The notes: generated by a model not told the origin, from the letters alone. A stretch of 64,000 nt of DNA from Poecilobothrus nobilitatus (GCA_947095535.1 OX352772.1:222895617-222959616); one strand, 5' to 3'. Numbered from the stretch's first letter, positions 43,292-53,910 are shown. Made by a program: numbers and translations.

Positions 43292-43729
43292 AGTTAAATA
43301 TGTCGCTCCGACATTAACGAAAAAAAACAATTTATTTATTTTTGACAAAAGCTTTATTAGGTTCTCCAAACTTATTTTGGTACATTATTTTATTTTACAG
43401 GTCTTTTATATGTTACAAAATGCAATGCTAATAAAATTTTAGTTAATAAACAGTAACTTTAGTTAAATTACATTAATGTGGGAAACTTGATTTTTAAAGG
43501 TTCACAAAATATTATATTTAAACTATTGCCAAATAAATTCAGATACAAAGTGTTTAATTTAATTAGCATTATTATTAATAATTTAATTAATATAATTTAT
43601 TTAAACACAGTTAATTAGTAAAAATTGTAATTTGATATAGAATTTAATAAAAATGTATAGCTTTGGCGTTATTGAAATGTGTCAGGTAATTTAATATGTC
43701 AGCTGATGTGATTATATGCTCACATAACT
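43292..43729 (-). repeat. 5' LTR of the errantivirus-like element
   Basis: Begins AGTTATGTGA at 43,729 and ends TTTAACT at 43,292, giving short inverted ends (AGTTA/TAACT). Matches the 3' LTR at 30,326-30,723. It would contain the promoter and polyadenylation signals; no TATA box is obvious. Confidence 0.8.
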
Positions 43730-43760
43730 CGCGCCCCGTCTGACCAATATATATTTAGTT
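43730..43760 (-). pseudogene. Penelope-like element: GIY-YIG motif start
   Basis: The minus strand reads IYIGQTGR up to the errantivirus insertion, the second half of the GIY-YIG motif. It joins in frame with 30,325-30,071 across the 4-bp target duplication. Just upstream a TTTTACAG acceptor-like sequence precedes it, so an intron boundary or a truncation may explain the loss of coding pattern beyond 43,765. Confidence 0.6.
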
Positions 43761-44390
43761 TTCTGTAAAATTTATGTAAAACATATGTAATAATGTTGCT
43801 TTTATTTTTTTATGCTTAATGATAAATTGATAACCAAATTTAAAAAACAAAATCTTATTTAGTAGCATTTATAATACTTTCTGAAGATGACATAAATGTC
43901 GAAACTGAGTAGGAAAAAATAAAAAATGTATTTATGAACCTAAAATAAATTGTGTATTTATTTTCATATGCTGTAATTTATTATAAAAATGTTTCACAAT
44001 ACTTTTACGAGAACTCCAACGCGTGAAACCACTGACTCACTTCCTATCAAAAAGATGAAGCACTTCTAGATATGCTACAGACTTGCGATGAAAATCTTTG
44101 ATACAGTTTAGTCTGTAACCATTCAAAAAATGTTACATTGGAACTGTTCAATTCGAAAGAGGCTCTTTTAGCCCTTTACAGCTGTATAAGAATTTCAATA
44201 TGTATGTATACCCGAATATCTTAATGTGAGACATTATTAAAAAAATATTGAAACTTCTACATCTTTTGTTTGGAAATCATGGTTCTAGATTGCCCTGCTT
44301 GGTTGCTTAGGAAGCTTCTAAGTTCTTACTATAAAAGTCTGCGATGCAATGTTTTTTTTAAATAACATGGGATGTAATCAATTGTTTAAT
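43761..44390. other. Non-coding; hammerhead-like core motif
   Basis: No gene is seen. At 43,881-43,905 the plus strand has CTGAAGA, a GACAT/ATGTC hairpin, then GAAAC, resembling a hammerhead ribozyme core (CUGANGA ... GAAA) with one extra base; flanking stems I and III are not convincing. An A-rich stretch (43,912-43,928) follows, perhaps the 3' end of another retroelement. Confidence 0.3.
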
Positions 44391-44660
44391 TGCTTGAAAT
44401 GCAAGCACACTTATCCGTTTTATGATTTAAATGACATTTGAAACAAACCCCCTTTTTTACATTCTGCAGCTTTGTTGTTAAAACCCTTACATTTGAAACA
44501 CATTAATACGTGTACTCCATCATACACCCAACATTCAATTTTTCAGAGGTCAACACTTTCGAAAAATATTCTTCATCTATTTCTAAAATAGTATTATATA
44601 GTTTTTTATCTTTGTTTTTAAATTCATAATAGTAGTTAGGATATGGCGGTTCCGCCTGGC
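44391..44660 (-). pseudogene. LINE gag zinc-knuckle fragment
   Basis: The minus strand from about 44,650 reads a helical segment (KLYNTILEIDEEYFSKVL...LNVG) followed after breaks by CFKCKGFNNKAAEC and CFKCHLNHKT. These resemble gag-type ORF1 of insect LINEs, where this strand-helix order precedes paired zinc knuckles. The histidine of the first knuckle is Asn. The fragment may belong with the RRM-like gag remnant at 59.9-60.7 kb. Confidence 0.5.
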
Positions 44661-44989
44661 GAGCTTTTAATAGAGCTTTTTCTATGGTGGTTCCGTGTCT
44701 ATATTATATTGTTGAAATTTGGTTTGAGCCTATACTATATTGTTGAACAATTTTTAATGTGGATTTCAATGTGAGGGAGCTTTTAGTACATAGAGCTTTT
44801 TTTCGATGATTTTTGTATTTACCTGGAACAGCTTTTAATATTGACTTTAAAGTTTGGTTTGCCAGAATTATTGTTAAAAAAATTGTGTAGTATCTGTATC
44901 TACTAAAGCTGATTCAAAGTTTAAGCTGGTTTAAGTTTAGTTTGAATACAAAATTATTGTCAAAAAAATTGGCTTGATTACAAACTTAG
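44661..44989. repeat. Imperfect tandem repeat flanking the LOA/R1-like insertion
   Basis: Sequence of the type ATTATTGTTAAAAAAATT ... GATTCAAAGTTTA recurs near 44,865-44,920, 44,955-44,989 plus 46,603-46,632, and 46,690-46,760, giving a roughly 130-150-bp degenerate repeat that continues on the other side of the insertion. A similar unit is seen near 59,800. No coding function. Confidence 0.45.
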
Positions 44990-46588
44990 GTAGGTATGGT
45001 GGTGACCTTCACGATGCTGCTTGAAGGCCTCAATTAGCACTAGATTGCGCCATTTTGATACCACTGCACTCATGTGACCCGTGTTTTTAGATTGTTTGCG
45101 GTTTTATATCCAACCCGAGCGGTTTAGATACAAGATCAGTTCTTTGATTTTGTGTTTAGAAAGGTCGCTGAGGTTGTGGAAGAACGGCTTGCCGAGTGAG
45201 AGACGTCTGGCTCCAGCTAGGGCCGGACATTTGCAAAGAAAGTGTTCTAGATTCTCACTTTCGTTTGCTTCTTTGCAGCTCCTACATGAGGTGTTGTGTG
45301 GGAGTCCTAATTTGGCCGCATGCGTGCCCAATGGCCAGTGGCCTGTGATGATTGCTACTAGTCTGGCTATGTCTATGCGGGATTTGGATATCAACTCGAT
45401 TGATCTCCTTTTGTTGTATGTGGGCCACAATGTTCTAGATATGGTGCAATTGCTCAGATTGCTCCACCTATTTTGTGATTTCGCTATATACAAAGAAAGG
45501 ATCCGTTCCTTGACGGTACTGATTGGGCAACTAACTCTCCGGTAACTTTCCGAGGAGTTAGTGTTCTGAGTAGCTCCTTTCTTTGCTAGTTCGTCAGCTT
45601 TTTCATTTCCTTCAATATTGCTATGCCCAGGCACCCATAAGAAGGTTATGTTTAACCTTTCGCTTGTTAGGGCAATTTCCTCTTGGCACTGTCTAACAAG
45701 CTTAGAGGTTGTGATGTTCGCGTTAATGGCCTTGATCGTGGATTGACTGTCCACACAAATGGCGACCGTTCTCATTTGTGTGTTGTTTTCGTTCAGAATT
45801 CGAGCAGCCTCTCTAACTGCTAGTATCTCCGCCTGAAAGATGCTAGCTGTGTCGGGGAGTTTGTAGAATTTTGAAATGTTAAGTTTCTCCGAGAAAATGC
45901 CAGCACCAACTCCTTCTTTCATCTTGGATCCGTCGGTGAAGATTGTGACATCGAAATGCTTTGTCACATTACCGCCCTTCCATTCCGCTCTAGACGGAAA
46001 TTCTACGACTAAATTACTCCCGAAGTTTATTTTGGGAATAGTGTAGTCGGTCAGGGTTGGTATAAAGTCCCTTGGAAATATCTCCAGAATATTACCGTGG
46101 CCATATGGTTTAGTAGCAAACCACCCAGTTTCTCTGAGTCGAACTGCACTACACGTTGCGACATACTTAATGTATAGATCCGAAGGTAAAAGAAATAAAA
46201 TAGTATTCAGAGCATCAGACGGACACGATCGCAGTGCTCCTGTGATGCCCACAGATGCCGATCTCTGTATTCTATTTAGTTTTGTTATATTGTATTTCCG
46301 ATTCATCGCTGGCCACCACACCGGCGATCCATAGGTAAGGATTGGGCGAACCACGGCTGTGTACGTACAAAACGCCATCTTTGGCTGCATACCCCATTTC
46401 TTCCCCATGGTTTTATTCCAAGCATAGAGAGCAACACAAGCCTTCTTAACTCTATGCTCGATGTTAGATTTCCAGGAAAGCTTCGAGTCTAGAATAACGC
46501 CTAGATACTTAGCGCTGGTAGTCAGATTTAAAGTATAATTGTTGAGTTTCGGTAGGACAAAAGTAGGTATTTTGGATCTTGTCGTGAA
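44990..46588 (-). mobile_element. 5'-truncated LOA/R1-like LINE with 14-bp target duplication
   Basis: The insertion is flanked by exact copies of GATTACAAACTTAG (44,976-44,989 and 46,589-46,602). The element keeps only the end of its RT and the RNase H/zinc-finger tail, with a non-poly(A) 3' end. The perfect duplication and open frame suggest a comparatively recent event. Confidence 0.85.
45104..46588 (-). pseudogene. LOA/R1-like LINE ORF2, RT thumb plus RNase H (5' truncated)
   Basis: The frame is open without a stop from 46,588 to 45,104 (about 494 codons); an internal ATG is at 46,408. It begins in the RT thumb ('AKYLGVILDSKLSW', 'YTAVVRPILTYGSPVWW'), then has RNase H with its acidic set: FTDGSKM, the E in SIFQAEILAV, the D in CVDSQSTIKAI and WVPGHSNIEGNEKADELAK. 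It ends with a Cys/His motif (CRSC...HFLCKCPAL). RNase H looks complete at residue level. Without RT and endonuclease it cannot move. The domain order and the thumb sequence point to the LOA/R1 group. Confidence 0.8.
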
Positions 46589-46602
46589 GATTACAAACTT
46601 AG

Positions 46603-47174
46603 TACCTAATAAAATTGATTCAAAGTTTATATGGAAAATTAAAAAATTCTAAAAGCAACAATACATAGTTCGATAGCTTTAAAATACTGTTAAAATACTG
46701 AATTATTGTTGAAAAAAATTTGTTTTAAATAATAACCTTAGTGCCTTCTAAACTTGATTTAAAATTTATATAAAAAATTATATGTTAGTTTAAATAAAAA
46801 AAAAACAAAAAGAAAAAAAGCTTTTTTGTTTTAATTTTAAACTTGTATTAGAGTTTATTTGAAAAATAAAAGTAAAAATTAATTTTTATTATTATTTTGT
46901 TCACTTTTGTAATCTTATGTTAAATTTAAGTTAAGTGGAAAAGTGGTTTAAAAAATTTTTATATGGACCTTCTGACTGACCTTCCACACCTAGAACAATG
47001 TGAGTAAAATAAAAACAAAACAAAACAATATTGATGCAAAAGATTTTAATGTGCACGTGCATCATTAATAATTAAATAATATTTTGTTTATTACTTTGAA
47101 ATATCTGAAAAATTAAAAATAGTTTTACATATAATAAAAAAATTAAGGACCACTAAATGTTTAAAACATTTATT
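46603..47174. other. AT-rich sequence, continuation of the degenerate repeat
   Basis: Includes further copies of the ATTATTGTTGAAAAAAATT/GATTTAAAATTTA unit to about 46,870, then nothing recognisable. Confidence 0.4.
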
Positions 47175-49411
47175 ATACCCTACACCTAAAGTATAGGGTA
47201 TATTAACTTTAGTATGGTGTTTGTAACCACCAAAAGGAAGCGAGTTAGATATGGACATGTATATATATTCTGAATCTGGAAGCTTCCGAATGATTCCGGA
47301 GCAAACGAGATTATCTCCAAAACCAACAAAGATAGAATCTTTAAATTTTGTACAACGTTGTTCCTTCCCATTCGATTTATGTCTCTGAAATTTGAAAGGA
47401 TTTGGTTCATGGGTCCGGATCTTGGAAGCTTCCGAACGAGCCCCAGAGCAAATGAGATTATCTCCAAAACCAACTAAGATATAACCTTTAAATTTGGCAG
47501 AGTGGTGTTCTTTCATGTTTTATTTAAGCCTCTGAAATTTGAGAGGATTTGGTTCATGGGTCAGGATCTTGGAAGCTTCCGAACGAGCCCCAGAGCAAAC
47601 CAGTATATCTCCACACCCAACAAAGATAGAACCTTTATTTTTAGTACAAGAGTGTGCTGTTATGTTTCCTTTTCTATAAAATTGGAAACTGACATTTGAA
47701 AGAATTTGAACCATGGATTCGTATATTGGAAGTTTCCGAACGAGCCCCAGAGCAAACGAGATTATCTCCAAAACCAACAAAGATAGAACCTTTAACTTTT
47801 TTACAATGATGCTCCTTCTCGTTTGATTTATGTTTCTGAAATTTAAGAGGATATGGTCCATGGGTTTGGATTTTCGAAACTTCCTAACGAGCACCAGAGC
47901 AAATGAGATTATCTCCAAATACAACAAAGATATAACCTTTAAATTTGCAGAATGGTGTTCTCTCATGTTTGATTTAGGTCTCTAAAATTTGAGAGGATTT
48001 GGTTCATGGTTTCGGATTTTGGAAGCTTCCGAACAAGCACCATACTAAATGAGATTATCTCCAAAACCAATAAAGATATAAGCTTCCAATTTGACAGGGT
48101 GGTGTTCTTTCATGTTTTATTTAAGTCTCTAAAATTTGAGAGGATTTGGTCCATGGGTTCGGATTTTGGAAGCTTCCGAACGAGCCCCAGAGCAAACGAG
48201 ATTATCTCCAAAATCAACAAAGATAGAACCTTTAAATTTTGTACAATGATGTTCCTTGCCGTTTCATTTATGTCTCTGAAATTTAAGAGGATATGGTCCA
48301 TGGGTTTGGATTTTCGAAACTTCCTAACGAGCACCAGAGCAAATGAGATTATCTCCAAAAACAACAAAGATATAACCTTTAAATTTGGCAGAATGGTGTT
48401 CTCTCATGTTTGATTTAGGTCTCTAAAATTTGAGAGGATTTGGTTAATGGGTTCGGATTTTGGAAGCTGCCGAACAAGCACCATACTAAATGAGATTATC
48501 CCCAAAACCAATAAAGATATAAGCTTCCAATTTGACAGGGTGGTGTTCTTTCATGTTTTATTTAAGTCTCTAAAATTTGAGAGGATTTGGTGCATGGGTT
48601 CGGATTTTGGAAACTTCCGAACAAGCCCCAGAGCAAACGAGATTATCTCCAAAACCAATAAAGATAGAACCTTTAAATTTTTTACAATGATGTTTTTTCC
48701 TTTTGATTTATGTCTCTGAAATTTAAGAGGATATGGTCCATGGGTTTGAATTTTGGAAGCTTCCGAACGAGCCTCAGAGCAAATGAGATTATCTCCAAAA
48801 GCAACAAAGATATAACCTTTAAATTAGGCAGAATGGTGTTCCTTCATGTTTGATTTATGTTTCTGAAATTTGTGTCCATGGGTTCAAATCTTGGAAGCTT
48901 CCGGACGAGCCCCAGAGCAAACGAGTATATCTCCACGACCAACATAGATTGAACTTTTATTTTTAATACAAAGGTGTTCTGTTATGTTTCCTTTTCTGTA
49001 AAATTGGAAATTGACATTTGAAAGAATTTGAACCATGGGTTGGTATTTTGGATACTTCCGGACGAGCACAAGAGCAACGAGCATATCTCCAAAACCAACA
49101 AAAGTAGAAACTTTAAATTTAGTACAATGGTGTTCTGGCATGTTTTCTTTATGTTCCTGAGATGGATTCGATGAATTGGAGTGGCAATTCGGGTACCTGA
49201 CACATACCTCCCAAGGACTAACAATCTTCGAAATTAATAAAGATAGAAACTTAAAGTTTTTTACAAAGGTGTCAAGCATATCCCAAGAGGATGCCTGTTT
49301 TACGTTCTTGAAATTCGAGTTTAATAAGACACAAAAGAGAAGAAGTTCAAGCAGCTGCCAAAAAAACTTATGGATTTTTAATTTAATTCGAATTATTCAG
49401 GTGTAGGGTAT
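47175..49411. mobile_element. TIR-bounded element filled by a ~147-bp minisatellite
   Basis: A perfect 13-bp inverted repeat, ATACCCTACACCT (47,175-47,187) and its complement (49,399-49,411), bounds the region. The left end also has its own small palindrome (TACCCTAC...GTATAGGGTA). Inside are about 13 copies of a 146-149-bp unit, recognisable by GGTTCATGGGTTCGGATTTT, 'GGAAGCTTCCGAACGAGC' and GAGATTATCTCC, starting near 47,402, 47,549, 47,709, 47,857, 48,001, 48,149, 48,296, 48,443, 48,590, 48,736, 48,880 and 49,032. Open frames across it are by-products of the repetition. Non-autonomous DNA element or Helentron-like is possible. Confidence 0.7.
47857..48735. repeat. Higher-order repeat: two ~439-bp trimers of the 147-bp unit
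   Basis: 47,857-48,295 and 48,296-48,735 each consist of the same three unit variants in the same order (one with TCGAAACTTCCTAACGAG, one with CAAGCACCATACTAAATG, one with GAGCCCCAGAGCAAACGAG), with only a few differences between trimers. Confidence 0.75.
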
Positions 49412-49455
49412 TAATAAGTCGGTTGCATCGACTTACTGTTACATTTACTTGTTTT

Positions 49456-49843
49456 TTAAATACTTATACAACTAATTACTATTAAGTTCATATACATTAA
49501 TTTACTTAATAATGACCCCATGTAATGGTGTGCATTTGATCGTCTAATATTGTATCTCTTATTATCTAACGAACTTAAAGCTATTTTATTCAAATTTTGT
49601 GTATAAATTACATGTAAGGAAGACCTAAAATTGTTCATATGCCTAAAGAGAATTTTAGTTTTTAATAGGCAGTCTTTATAATGATTCAAGTTCAAGTCTT
49701 TTACAACATATTTTATTACCCCTTTTGCTTTGGTACTTGATCACCCTGAATCGATTCAAGGTGTTTCTGATTTTAAACCAATAAATTGAGACACATTTCT
49801 ACCATTGAATTCATCTTTAAATAACCCAAGTTTTTTCTTATTT
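49456..49843 (-). pseudogene. Polinton DNA polymerase B, C-terminal fragment
   Basis: The minus strand from 49,843 reads LGLFKDEFNG, then 'VSQFIGLKS', then, after stops at about 49,745-49,760, KAKGVIKYVV (the lysine-rich KxKG motif of protein-primed polymerases). It ends with a helix and INKIALSSLDNKRY-like sequence (reads LNKIALSSLDNKRY). This is the thumb/C-terminus of Polinton PolB, the part missing from the gene at 2.9-4.5 kb, but in the opposite orientation and 45 kb away. It starts exactly where an ATACCC repeat begins, so it is a truncated leftover. Confidence 0.75.
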
Positions 49844-50351
49844 ATTAAAGGGAATTTATATATGAAGTTTCAGAATCGAATTTTGAGTCGATTAAGCCAT
49901 GAACGTCCGTCCGTCCGTCCGCACGATAACCCAAAAAGTAAAGGAGCTAGGAGGCTGAAATTTTTTTTACGTCATTTTTGCAAAATTGTTAGTTTTGCTA
50001 TTTAAATCCAGCATTTCCGGCTGCCGGGTTCGAGTAGCTTCCATACAACTTTTTTCTTTATATGGAAATAACTCAGTATCTATTCAAGCTAGGTATCTGA
50101 AATTTTGCAAATGATGACCAAGTTTTATGGCAACAACTTCTGTAAAATTTGGTTGCGATGGTACGGCAGGTTCGGGTAGCTGCCAAACAGCTTCTCTTTT
50201 TAAATGAAAATAACTCAGTGTCTACTGAAGCTAAGAATCTGAAATTTAGTAAAAAGGTGTCGTGTTACTTGCAAACAACTTTTGTAAAATTTGGTTGGTC
50301 TAGAGCAGCCGTTTCAGGCTTTTTGCACCTCTTGGAACTTAATGAAGCTAG
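49844..50351 (+). mobile_element. ATACCC/TCCG repeat family, left part, interrupted by an LTR element
   Basis: Contains CGTCCGTCCGTCCG (49,903-49,918), the GGAGCTAGGAGGCTGAAATTT and CGGGTTCGAGTAGCT landmarks and ends AATGAAGCTAG at the LTR. The family sequence resumes at 57,942 (GGCGCCTGAAATCTT). Open frames within it are chance. Confidence 0.65.
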
Positions 50352-50825
50352 TGTAATATATATGTAATATATATAGCTAAGTATAGCACAATGACTAAAT
50401 CTAATAAACCAAATATCATGATAAGCATTTTGTAGGTGGTCAACCTTTCTTTCATTTGCATTCCATATAAACATAATACGAGTGCATTGAAAACTAATCA
50501 AACTAAAACTTATAAAACTAATCATATATTGGTAATACATTGCATTCCTTACTCATAATTAACCATATAATATGATACTTTTTTTGATAACAATAAGAAT
50601 GCAATAATTATGCTATGCTTATGTTTATGGTATATCATTAACGATGAGAATGTAATTGATATTGATTAACAAATATGTTAGTTCATTAAATTAATTAAAT
50701 CTTAGTATTGTATTCGGTACATATTGTAATATATTGGTAGCTTTAGTAATAAGTTATAAATAAGCAAATCTGATAAAATAAAGATATATTTTACAATGGA
50801 CTTTCGTTAGTTTATCTACATTACA
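50352..50825 (+). repeat. 5' LTR
   Basis: Starts TGTAATATATATG and ends CTACATTACA. It matches 55,120-55,260 plus 57,620-57,941. An AATAAAG polyadenylation-type signal is at about 50,777-50,783. Confidence 0.8.
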
Positions 50826-50840
50826 TGGCGGCCGTGACAG
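50826..50840 (+). promoter_or_regulatory. Primer-binding site TGGCGGCCGTGACAG
   Basis: Directly follows the 5' LTR. It resembles the tRNA-Arg-type site (TGGCGACCGTGAC) of mdg1/412-like elements, with one mismatch. Confidence 0.7.
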
Positions 50841-52379
50841 TAGTCGGTTTCGGGCTCTTTAAAATTTTTTTAAAAGTTCTAAAATTAGATTTCGTTTAGT
50901 TAAAAATTAAATTTGTGAAAAGTGAAAATTTTCTTCTTAAATGAAAAATAATTAAATGAATTAGAAAATTATATACATATATAAAATAAAAAACTTAACA
51001 TAATAAGACAAAAATATACAAATAAAAAAAAGTGTTTAAAATATATTTTTATATATTTTTTATATATTTCTTTATATTATTAAAATTTTGTTTAACAATG
51101 ACAAAAATAAAAACAATTAGAAGGTCTAAATTCCTACCGGTTATAACTGATGAAAACTTTTTCAAAATGACTGAGACAAGGAACATAGAAACCTATGTTC
51201 GTGAGGAAAATTGTGAGGTATTGTGCTACATTGAGGTAGAAATTTCAGAAAGAAAATATCAAGAATTAGTGTGAAAAAATGAACTATATGAGCTTATAAC
51301 AAATGTGATAAACAATTTAACAATCTAAAAACAAATGTGAAAAATAATTTAACAATCAAAAAAAAAAATAAATCCAAATTAAATAAGAAAACAAATAACG
51401 ATAATAAAAAAAAAAAAAAATTTTTTCTTTCTATAAAATAAATACCTATATTTTATAAGAAAAACAGTGTTTAAAAATGGAAGGAAAAACCTCAAAAATA
51501 GACAATGAGAGAGAAATAAATAATAATGTCATAGTGGAAATATTGCAGGACAACAACGACAATATCAAGATTCTACTTATTCTCATCACGACAATTAAGG
51601 TATTGGAGGTAAACAACTTAGTTTACCAGCATCACCGAAAGTACATCAATTTTTTATAATGAATGAATTTATTTTTATAATGAATTTTAATTATATAAGT
51701 ATTTTTAATAACAAAAATTTTTTTTTTATATTTTTCTAAAAATATTTAAAACTTAAATTAAAATGTTCTAACGATAAATAAATTATTAATTTAAACTTTA
51801 TATGGTAAAAAAAAAAATTTTTTTTTTGTATATACAAAATTCGCTACTAATATAGCCAAAATAAAATAAAATAGTATGTAAAGTATTTTTTATAGAACTA
51901 AATAACAAACTTAATATTTTACTTATTCATATTAATAATTATTTTACTAATTTTAAAAAGAAAAAATATTTTTTTTTTTAATTCTCTAAAGAAAAATGAT
52001 TTAAAAATGAAGAAAAAAAAATTAAGAATTTAAGAATTAAATTTGTTTAAATTAAAAAAAAAGGAATTAAGCATTTATCTCTTTTCGAAATAAATATCCT
52101 TATGTATGACATAAAAACTTATGCCTAAAATAATAATTGAGAAAGGAATGACTTTTTAAAGGCTACAAAGACGATACTGAAAGAAAATCGGTCAAAAAAT
52201 CCATTGACATTAAATAAAAATAAAATAAGAATTACAAAAAGTTACAATAATATATGAAAAGTATTACAAACATTGTGGTTTAAATCAAATAATAAAAGGA
52301 ACTTGATAGAACATTTTCATTTCGCGAGGGATAGTTTTTAGTCTATATAGGATGTATAAAATATTGAATTGTGAATATT
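50841..52379 (+). other. Leader of the LTR element, AT-rich, short open frames
   Basis: Frames at 51,098-51,274 (MTKIKTIRRSKFLPVITD) and 51,477-51,659 (MEGKTSKIDNEREINN) could be decayed gag N-terminus, since they start with plausible initiators and lie before the recognisable gag. No family motif is visible. Long poly(A)/poly(T) tracts separate them. Confidence 0.35.
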
Positions 52380-53320
52380 CAACACCAAACAGTGTGTGTC
52401 ATCTTATGAGTATATCAGAAGATTCAAATTCTGACTCCGATACTGATTCTGACAGTGATAACTCAATAAAAGAAATAATGTCTCTCTCAGCTCCCGAATT
52501 AATAAAAATTATAATGGTGACCCGTTAATTTTACAATCCTTTCAATTTTGCAGAAAGTTTGGCTGAATGTTTCAGGAGATCTTTAGTGATGGAAGGTATT
52601 AGTAGTAACAAAACTGTTGAAAAAACAATTGATATGTGTAGAGCTTCAGCTAGGTCAGAACTTGTTAAACCTGTTTTGGCAGCATCTAAATTTGAACATA
52701 CAAAAGATGTTGTCGCAAAACTTATAATTGAGACAAATACAGAATCTAGGGAAAAACAAGTTTTGTCGTTTAACTCAAGGTCACAAAATTCAAATTTGAG
52801 GAATAACAAATTTAACAATAATAATTTTAGTAATAGGTCAAATGATTATAACAATTTTAATAATAATAAGTTTAAAAAAAAACAATTCACATTTGGGGCC
52901 TCGGTGGCCTAGTGGGTAAGAGCATATAAAATACGTTATAAACACCGAGGGAGTGTGGGTTCGAATCCCACACACATCGTAAGAGTTATTCTCCCTTACG
53001 ACATTTACAGCCACGCCTGAACAGGAAAGCCTGTGTAATTTCCTGTCCACATTGATGTGGCACAGAAATGCAATAAAAAAAAAAAAAAATTATCATTTTA
53101 ATAAATATAACAACAATATTAATTTTAATACAAATAACTTTAGATATATTGGTAATAGACTGAATAATAATAATTTTCAGTATAAGAATAATGACAATAG
53201 AAATAATTATAGTAATAATGGAAATCATAGAAATATTAGGTATATGGAAAACATTACAGCCGCTCAATGCAGAGGGGGTCAGAAGTACAAAATACAGAAG
53301 AACTGTAAATCAATTGTTTA
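52380..53320 (+). pseudogene. gag of the LTR element, split by a SINE
   Basis: From about 52,405 (MSISEDSNSDSDTDSDS, acidic), a TAA at 52,526, then the capsid-like helices 52,559-52,870 (LAECFRRSLVMEGIS ... DVVAKLIIETNTESREKQVL) and an Asn/Phe/Lys-rich tail (NNKFNNNNFSNRSNDYN). The SINE (52,896-53,089) interrupts the tail, which resumes at 53,090-53,320 with the same NNxNF repeats and a possible nucleocapsid end with the residues QCRGGQKYKIQKNC. That has three of the four zinc-knuckle ligand-type residues at best. Confidence 0.6.
52896..53089 (+). mobile_element. tRNA-derived SINE
   Basis: Polymerase III box A TGGCCTAGTGG (52,905-52,915) and box B GGTTCGAATCC (52,958-52,968) have normal tRNA spacing. 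They are followed by about 110 bp of tRNA-unrelated body and an A-tail (53,074-53,089). A-rich, similar sequences on both sides may be a degenerate target duplication. Confidence 0.85.
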
Positions 53321-53323
53321 AAA

Positions 53324-53910
53324 TTGAATCATTTAGCATATAAACAATCAATTGTTTATATGCTAAATTTAAAATTTTCAGACTTAGTTTCTATAGGTAC
53401 AAAATTAAATACGTCGAAACTTAATTTCCTTATAGATACTCAAGCGGATATTTCTCTAATAAAAATTTCATCCATCAATAACAATTTAAAATTAAATAAA
53501 AATGATACGATAAAAATTAAAGGAATAACGAATAATTATATTAAATCTTTGGGTACAGTATATGCAAAAATTTATATATAAAATGAAGAATTAACATGTG
53601 AATTAGACGTATTACCAGATAATTTCGAAATACCAGCTGATGGTATTCTGGGTAAAGACTTCATAAAATTTTATTAATGTAATATAAATTATGAAAATAT
53701 GAAAGTTTCAATAAAAACAAATTACACCATTAAGAAATTCCAATTCTTAGCGGACCAAATAATCAAACAATAGTAATACCAGCTCGTTCAGAAATTGTAA
53801 GGAAATTATCTTTATCTTCAGACAACGACTGCTTAATTTTAGACCAAGAAATTTCAGAAGGAGTATTCATACCAAAAACAATAGTGGCTTCTATATATGG
53901 TTGAAGCTTC
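53324..53910 (+). pseudogene. Aspartic protease and RT linker of the LTR element
   Basis: 53,324-53,581 contains LNFLIDTQADISLIK, the retroviral protease active site with DTG changed to DTQ, and the strand 'IKGITNNYIKSLGTV'. After TAA at 53,580 the same frame continues with the second conserved strand GILGKDFIKFY (near 53,645-53,680). 53,760-53,910 reads like the segment before RT ('EISEGVFIPKTIVASIYG'). The G-to-Q change would inactivate the enzyme. Confidence 0.7.

Larger units (their letters stand above)
30326..43729 (-). mobile_element. Errantivirus-like Ty3/gypsy element with env, interrupted
   Basis: Both LTRs (30,326-30,723 and 43,292-43,729), a tRNA-Ser-type PBS, gag, protease, RT with YLDD, the end of env and a polypurine tract are on the minus strand in the expected order. 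The LTRs begin AGTTATGTGA; the 5' LTR ends TTTAACT. The flanks read CGCG on one side and TGCG on the other, a 4-bp target duplication with one C-to-T change, as expected for the alternating pyrimidine-purine targets of this group. The LTR copies differ by an indel of roughly 34 bp and many substitutions, so the insertion is old. An I element (37,963-43,212) and a gypsy/ORF1 block (about 30,990-34,740) are embedded. Confidence 0.8.

Noticed and set aside
45081..45545. 154-codon plus-strand frame
   Set aside because: Antisense shadow of the LOA/R1-like RNase H reading frame.
47091..49406. Many open frames over the 147-bp repeats
   Set aside because: The same peptide motifs recur with the DNA period on both strands, and none has a start or domain independent of the repeat.
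47175..49411. CRISPR-like array
   Set aside because: The whole ~147-bp unit is repeated without unique spacers, in eukaryotic DNA.
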